Origin: Algoriphagus sp. TR-M9
Lineage (GTDB): Bacteria; Bacteroidota; Bacteroidia; Cytophagales; Cyclobacteriaceae
NCBI RefSeq assembly: GCF_027594545.1
Contig: NZ_CP115160.1
Coordinates: 3,902,501 to 3,966,500, forward strand
DNA length: 64,000 nucleotides
Direction: 5' to 3'
Of this stretch, positions 61,507 through 64,000 are shown in pieces; the first letter of the stretch is position 1, and each line of letters starts with the position of its first letter. The notes below the pieces were generated by a model that saw only the letters and a list, made by a program, of their open reading frames with translations, had not been told where the DNA came from and made no database searches. A program made the position numbers and the translations under genes.

Positions 61507-61704
61507 ATGAAAAAGGTATTTGCAATTTTCGCAATGGCTAGCATGTTCGTAGCTTCTTCTTGCGGCAACAAAGAAGTTAAAGAAGAAGAGGTACAAACTA
61601 TCGAGGTAGTAGAAGAGCCTGCTGTTGAAGAAGTGATCATCGAGGAAACTCCCGCTGACACCGCTGTAGTAGTTGTAGAAGAGGTTGTTGAAGAAGTTCA
61701 ATAA
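61507..61704 (+). CDS. Small acidic lipoprotein
   Basis: A 65-residue protein with a signal peptide and lipobox (MFVASSC, Cys at about residue 19), then a very Glu/Val-rich acidic stretch (EEVQTIEVVEEPAVEEVIIE). Such small acidic lipoproteins are common and of unknown function in Bacteroidota. A strong terminator follows. Confidence 0.8.
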   Translation: MKKVFAIFAMASMFVASSCGNKEVKEEEVQTIEVVEEPAVEEVIIEETPADTAVVVVEEVVEEVQ

Positions 61705-61726
61705 TAACTTTCACTTCCAAAGTATT

Positions 61727-61757
61727 GAGTCCCGGGATTCCCGGGACTCTTTTTTTT
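61727..61757 (+). terminator. Terminator after acidic lipoprotein
   Basis: GAGTCCCGGG (61727-61736) pairs perfectly with CCCGGGACTC (61740-61749) around ATT, followed by eight Ts. Confidence 0.95.
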
Positions 61758-61769
61758 GTACTTTTCGAA

Positions 61770-62396
61770 ATGCAGATTTCAGATAAGCTTCAGGTCATCC
61801 TTTCCAAACACGTGCCCAAACCGGCGGTGGCCTATTGCCTCAGCCTCTGGCAACAAGAGCCCTTTTCCTTTCAAGTGACCGCTTCCCGCAAAACTAAACT
61901 GGGAGACTTCAGGTTTCGCAAAAACCGAAGCACACAGACCATCACCATCAATGCTGACCTGAATCCTTATCAATTTCTACTTACCTACATCCACGAGGTC
62001 GCTCATTTGCATGCATTCGTAAAATACAGCACCCATATTGCTCCTCATGGCAAAGAATGGAAACAAACATTTCAGCAACTCATGAGCCCGGTATTAAGTA
62101 CAGTGTATTTCCCCATCGACCTATTGATTCCCTTACGAAAACACATGCTTAACCCCAAAGCAAGTTCGGCCAGAGATCTGTTTTTAATGAAGGAAATGTC
62201 TAAATACGACCTGAATACCAGCGGCGCAAAAGCACTGTTTTTATCTGATTTAAAAAGCGGAAATAAATTTGAGCTTTCAGGTAGAGTTTTTGAAAAAATA
62301 GAAACTAAGCGGACTCGGGTACTCTGTGAGGAAATCTCTTCGGGTAAAAAATACTTGATTGCCCAGCTGGCCAAAGTAAAGTTAATCGATGAGTAA
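61770..62396 (+). CDS. SprT-like zinc metalloprotease domain protein
   Basis: A 208-residue protein from ATG 61770, after the terminator (the frame is open to 61725). It carries the zinc-binding motif HEVAHLHA and HGKEWKQTFQQL as in SprT/Spartan-type proteases. Cellular role in bacteria is not well settled. It is convergent with scpB. Length is usual. Confidence 0.85.
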   Translation: MQISDKLQVILSKHVPKPAVAYCLSLWQQEPFSFQVTASRKTKLGDFRFRKNRSTQTITINADLNPYQFLLTYIHEVAHLHAFVKYSTHIAPHGKEWKQTFQQLMSPVLSTVYFPIDLLIPLRKHMLNPKASSARDLFLMKEMSKYDLNTSGAKALFLSDLKSGNKFELSGRVFEKIETKRTRVLCEEISSGKKYLIAQLAKVKLIDE

Positions 62397-62445
62397 AAGG
62401 AAGTCTTGCTCCACACTCATTTCCAATGGATAACCCCTGCTCATC

Positions 62446-63006
62446 TTACTCACGCTCTTCTCCGATTTGATTGTCCGGCTGGGAAAAGTCCTTGGGCTGC
62501 GGAAGTTCAGACAGTGCATTGATCCCAAAATACTCCATAAACTTATCCGAAGTACCATATATCAAAGGCCTGCCCAGTCCTTCAGACTTTCCTTTTATCT
62601 CCACCAGCTCCTTGTCCAATAACTTTTGCACAGAATAATCACTGTTTACTCCCCTGATTTGTTCTATGTCTCCTTTGGTCACGGGCTGCTTGTAAGCAAT
62701 AATCGCCAATGTTTCAAGCTGCGCAGTAGATAGGCGCTTTTGGCTTTGCTGTCGCAAAAGAATCCCGATAGAAGTTTGGTAAGCCGGTTTGGTCAAAAAC
62801 TGATACCCCCCTCCAGAATTCTGAAGCTGGAATGAAAACTCATCAGACTGATACTTCTCCATCAGTTGATCAATGGCCTCATCCACATGTGCTGAAGGGA
62901 TCTCTGCCTCAAACATCTCTGCCATACATTTGATAATCTCAGCCTTTGGCAAAGGTTCTGGGGCACAAAATATCAATGCTTCAATATGCCGGTGAAGAAA
63001 ATCCAA
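62446..63006 (-). CDS. scpB: Segregation and condensation protein B
   Basis: A 186-residue protein with the double winged-helix pattern: LSTAQLETLAIIAYKQPVTK and IEQIRGVNSDYSVQKLLDKE, then GRPLIYGTSDKFMEYFGIN, all typical of ScpB. It helps the SMC complex condense chromosomes. It begins 3 bases after the end of the DksA/TraR gene, so they are co-transcribed. Confidence 0.95.
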   Translation of the reverse strand: MDFLHRHIEALIFCAPEPLPKAEIIKCMAEMFEAEIPSAHVDEAIDQLMEKYQSDEFSFQLQNSGGGYQFLTKPAYQTSIGILLRQQSQKRLSTAQLETLAIIAYKQPVTKGDIEQIRGVNSDYSVQKLLDKELVEIKGKSEGLGRPLIYGTSDKFMEYFGINALSELPQPKDFSQPDNQIGEERE

Positions 63007-63009
63007 TAA

Positions 63010-63393
63010 TTAGTTTTTTGCTAATTTAGCTTCAATGGAATGCATGGTATGCGGCACTGCCATCAGACGCTCCTTCGAAATCAACTTACCGGTATCCACA
63101 CACACTCCGTAAGTTCCGTTCTTGATTCGGATCAGTGCATTTTCCAAGTTGTAGATAAACTTCTGTTGGCGAGCAGCCAATTGATTCATGCTTTCGCGCT
63201 CAAGAGTGTCTGCTCCATCCTCCAGCAGTTTTGAAGTAGAAGCTGTAAATCCTGTACCACTGTCATTTTTCTTACTGAGTGTTTCCTTTAAGGAATTAAG
63301 CTCAGCCTTCGCACTATCAAGTTTACCCTGAATAATCACTTCGAATTCTTTCAATTCTTCAGGGGAATATGCGGTTTTTTCTTCCTTGCTCAT
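63010..63393 (-). CDS. DksA/TraR-family regulator
   Basis: A 127-residue protein with an N-terminal coiled coil (residues 10-80) and the DksA/TraR C-terminal motif GTYGVCVDTGKLISKERL then MAVPHTMHSIEAK. Only one cysteine of the zinc finger is kept, as in many Bacteroidota homologues. DksA-type proteins bind RNA polymerase and work with ppGpp. Linked to scpB. Confidence 0.9.
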   Translation of the reverse strand: MSKEEKTAYSPEELKEFEVIIQGKLDSAKAELNSLKETLSKKNDSGTGFTASTSKLLEDGADTLERESMNQLAARQQKFIYNLENALIRIKNGTYGVCVDTGKLISKERLMAVPHTMHSIEAKLAKN

Positions 63394-63742
63394 GTCGCGC
63401 TTAGATTATGTAATATAAATTGGGACGGTATCCTTTTCAAATAGTTCCCTAAAATACACGGACGCAATGGATTTCCAAAGATCTAATGAAGTAGTTTCGC
63501 TGAAGCTTCTGAGTATCACCGGCAAGTAAAGCCTGCCCCTTTTTTCATTCGGAAGGATGAGAATATTACCCCGTAGGTAGGTCGGAATTAAGTGCTGTTA
63601 GGCTCTTCCTCCCAAGCATCTGAAAATCAATTTCATAGAATAATCAAGCTATCCTAAAAACAAACTTTACTTATTTTGATCTACCATAAAAAACCAGATT
63701 CAGTAAGCAATTAGTCATCTTGAATTTCTAATAAAACTTGCA
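63394..63742. other. Intergenic region, nothing recognised
   Basis: 349 bp between the DksA/TraR gene and a small hypothetical gene. No open frame, clear promoter or strong hairpin stands out. It must contain the promoter of the DksA/TraR-scpB unit. Confidence 0.3.
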
Positions 63743-63913
63743 TTAAGCGACGGATTTCTCCTCCATTAAAATTTTATCCAAGCGATTTTTTAGAACCAAA
63801 TGGTCCACGTCGATACGGTATTTTAATTTCAAATACTGGGCTACTTCCTGAAGGTCCTTTCCTGCCTGGAGGTGAATCATCTGGATGGCCTGGGTGATGA
63901 GGTCTTTTTCCAT
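63743..63913 (-). CDS. Small hypothetical protein
   Basis: A 56-residue protein from ATG 63913 (MEKDLITQAIQMIHLQAGKD); the frame is open to 63955, but that adds a poor extension. A helical shape with LKLKYRIDVDHLVLKNRLDK suggests a small regulatory or adaptor protein. No family recognised. Confidence 0.5.
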   Translation of the reverse strand: MEKDLITQAIQMIHLQAGKDLQEVAQYLKLKYRIDVDHLVLKNRLDKILMEEKSVA

Positions 63914-63970
63914 GATTTTGGGGTTTGGTATGCATAAGATACTGAAAAAATGCATTTCAAAAACAGAATA

Positions 63971-64000
63971 ATGGCAATATTATTTGAGCTGAGTAGCGAC
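63971..64000 (+). CDS. Possible start of a gene, cut by window edge
   Basis: ATG at 63971 opens MAILFELSSD and continues out of the window, divergent from the small gene. Only ten codons are visible, so it is a guess. Confidence 0.25.
   Translation, partial: MAILFELSSD

Overview
The window looks like a Bacteroidota chromosome, probably Cytophagales/Cyclobacteriaceae-like. The evidence is TAnnTTTG-type promoters, Bacteroidota-type mobilization genes (DUF3408, MobB/MobC-like), Bacteroidota phage families, and ordinary core genes (era, der, scpB, a DksA/TraR protein) at the right edge. The genus call is inference; no rRNA or species marker is present.

Region 1 (1 to about 15.6 kb) is the right part of an integrative mobilizable or conjugative element that continues left of the window. 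In order it holds a transfer/mobilization module on the minus strand (membrane protein, DUF3408 protein, ParA, relaxase, MobC, oriT candidate), a cargo slot (GNAT, membrane-bound LuxR regulator, XRE regulator, then a three-gene HEPN/TOPRIM - ParA-like ATPase - RelA/SpoT synthetase cluster that looks like a defence or toxin system), an IS3/IS150-type insertion sequence, a replication module (TOPRIM primase, RepA-like ATPase, iteron-like repeats), an excisionase-like protein and a tyrosine integrase.

Region 2 (15583 to 58870) is a 43.3-kb siphovirus-like prophage. A perfect 19-bp direct repeat, identical to the 3' end of an initiator-type tRNA-Met, marks attL and attR. Its layout is: repressor and operators; a dense early cluster of very small overlapping genes; a primase-helicase; minus-strand morons; capsid, terminase and portal genes in an unusual order; a regulatory/ArdC-like insert with a strongly structured intergenic region; connector, lysis and tail genes; a 7-bladed propeller tip protein; the tape measure; an exonuclease-BRCT moron; a second structured RNA candidate; and the phage integrase. 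The element of region 1 ends at the same 19-bp site, so the two elements appear to be stacked in one tRNA gene. Each carries a terminator just past its copy of the tRNA 3' end.

Region 3 (58.9 to 64 kb) is core chromosome: tRNA-fMet with its promoter, era, der, a small acidic lipoprotein, a SprT-like protein, scpB, a DksA/TraR-like protein and a small hypothetical gene.

The best candidate for an undescribed system is the HEPN/TOPRIM - ParA - RelA/SpoT cluster (5.6 to 8.9 kb), whose first gene is bounded by 14-bp inverted repeats and a cassette-like hairpin. Two compact structured RNA candidates (34.17-34.37 kb and 57.22-57.33 kb) come next.
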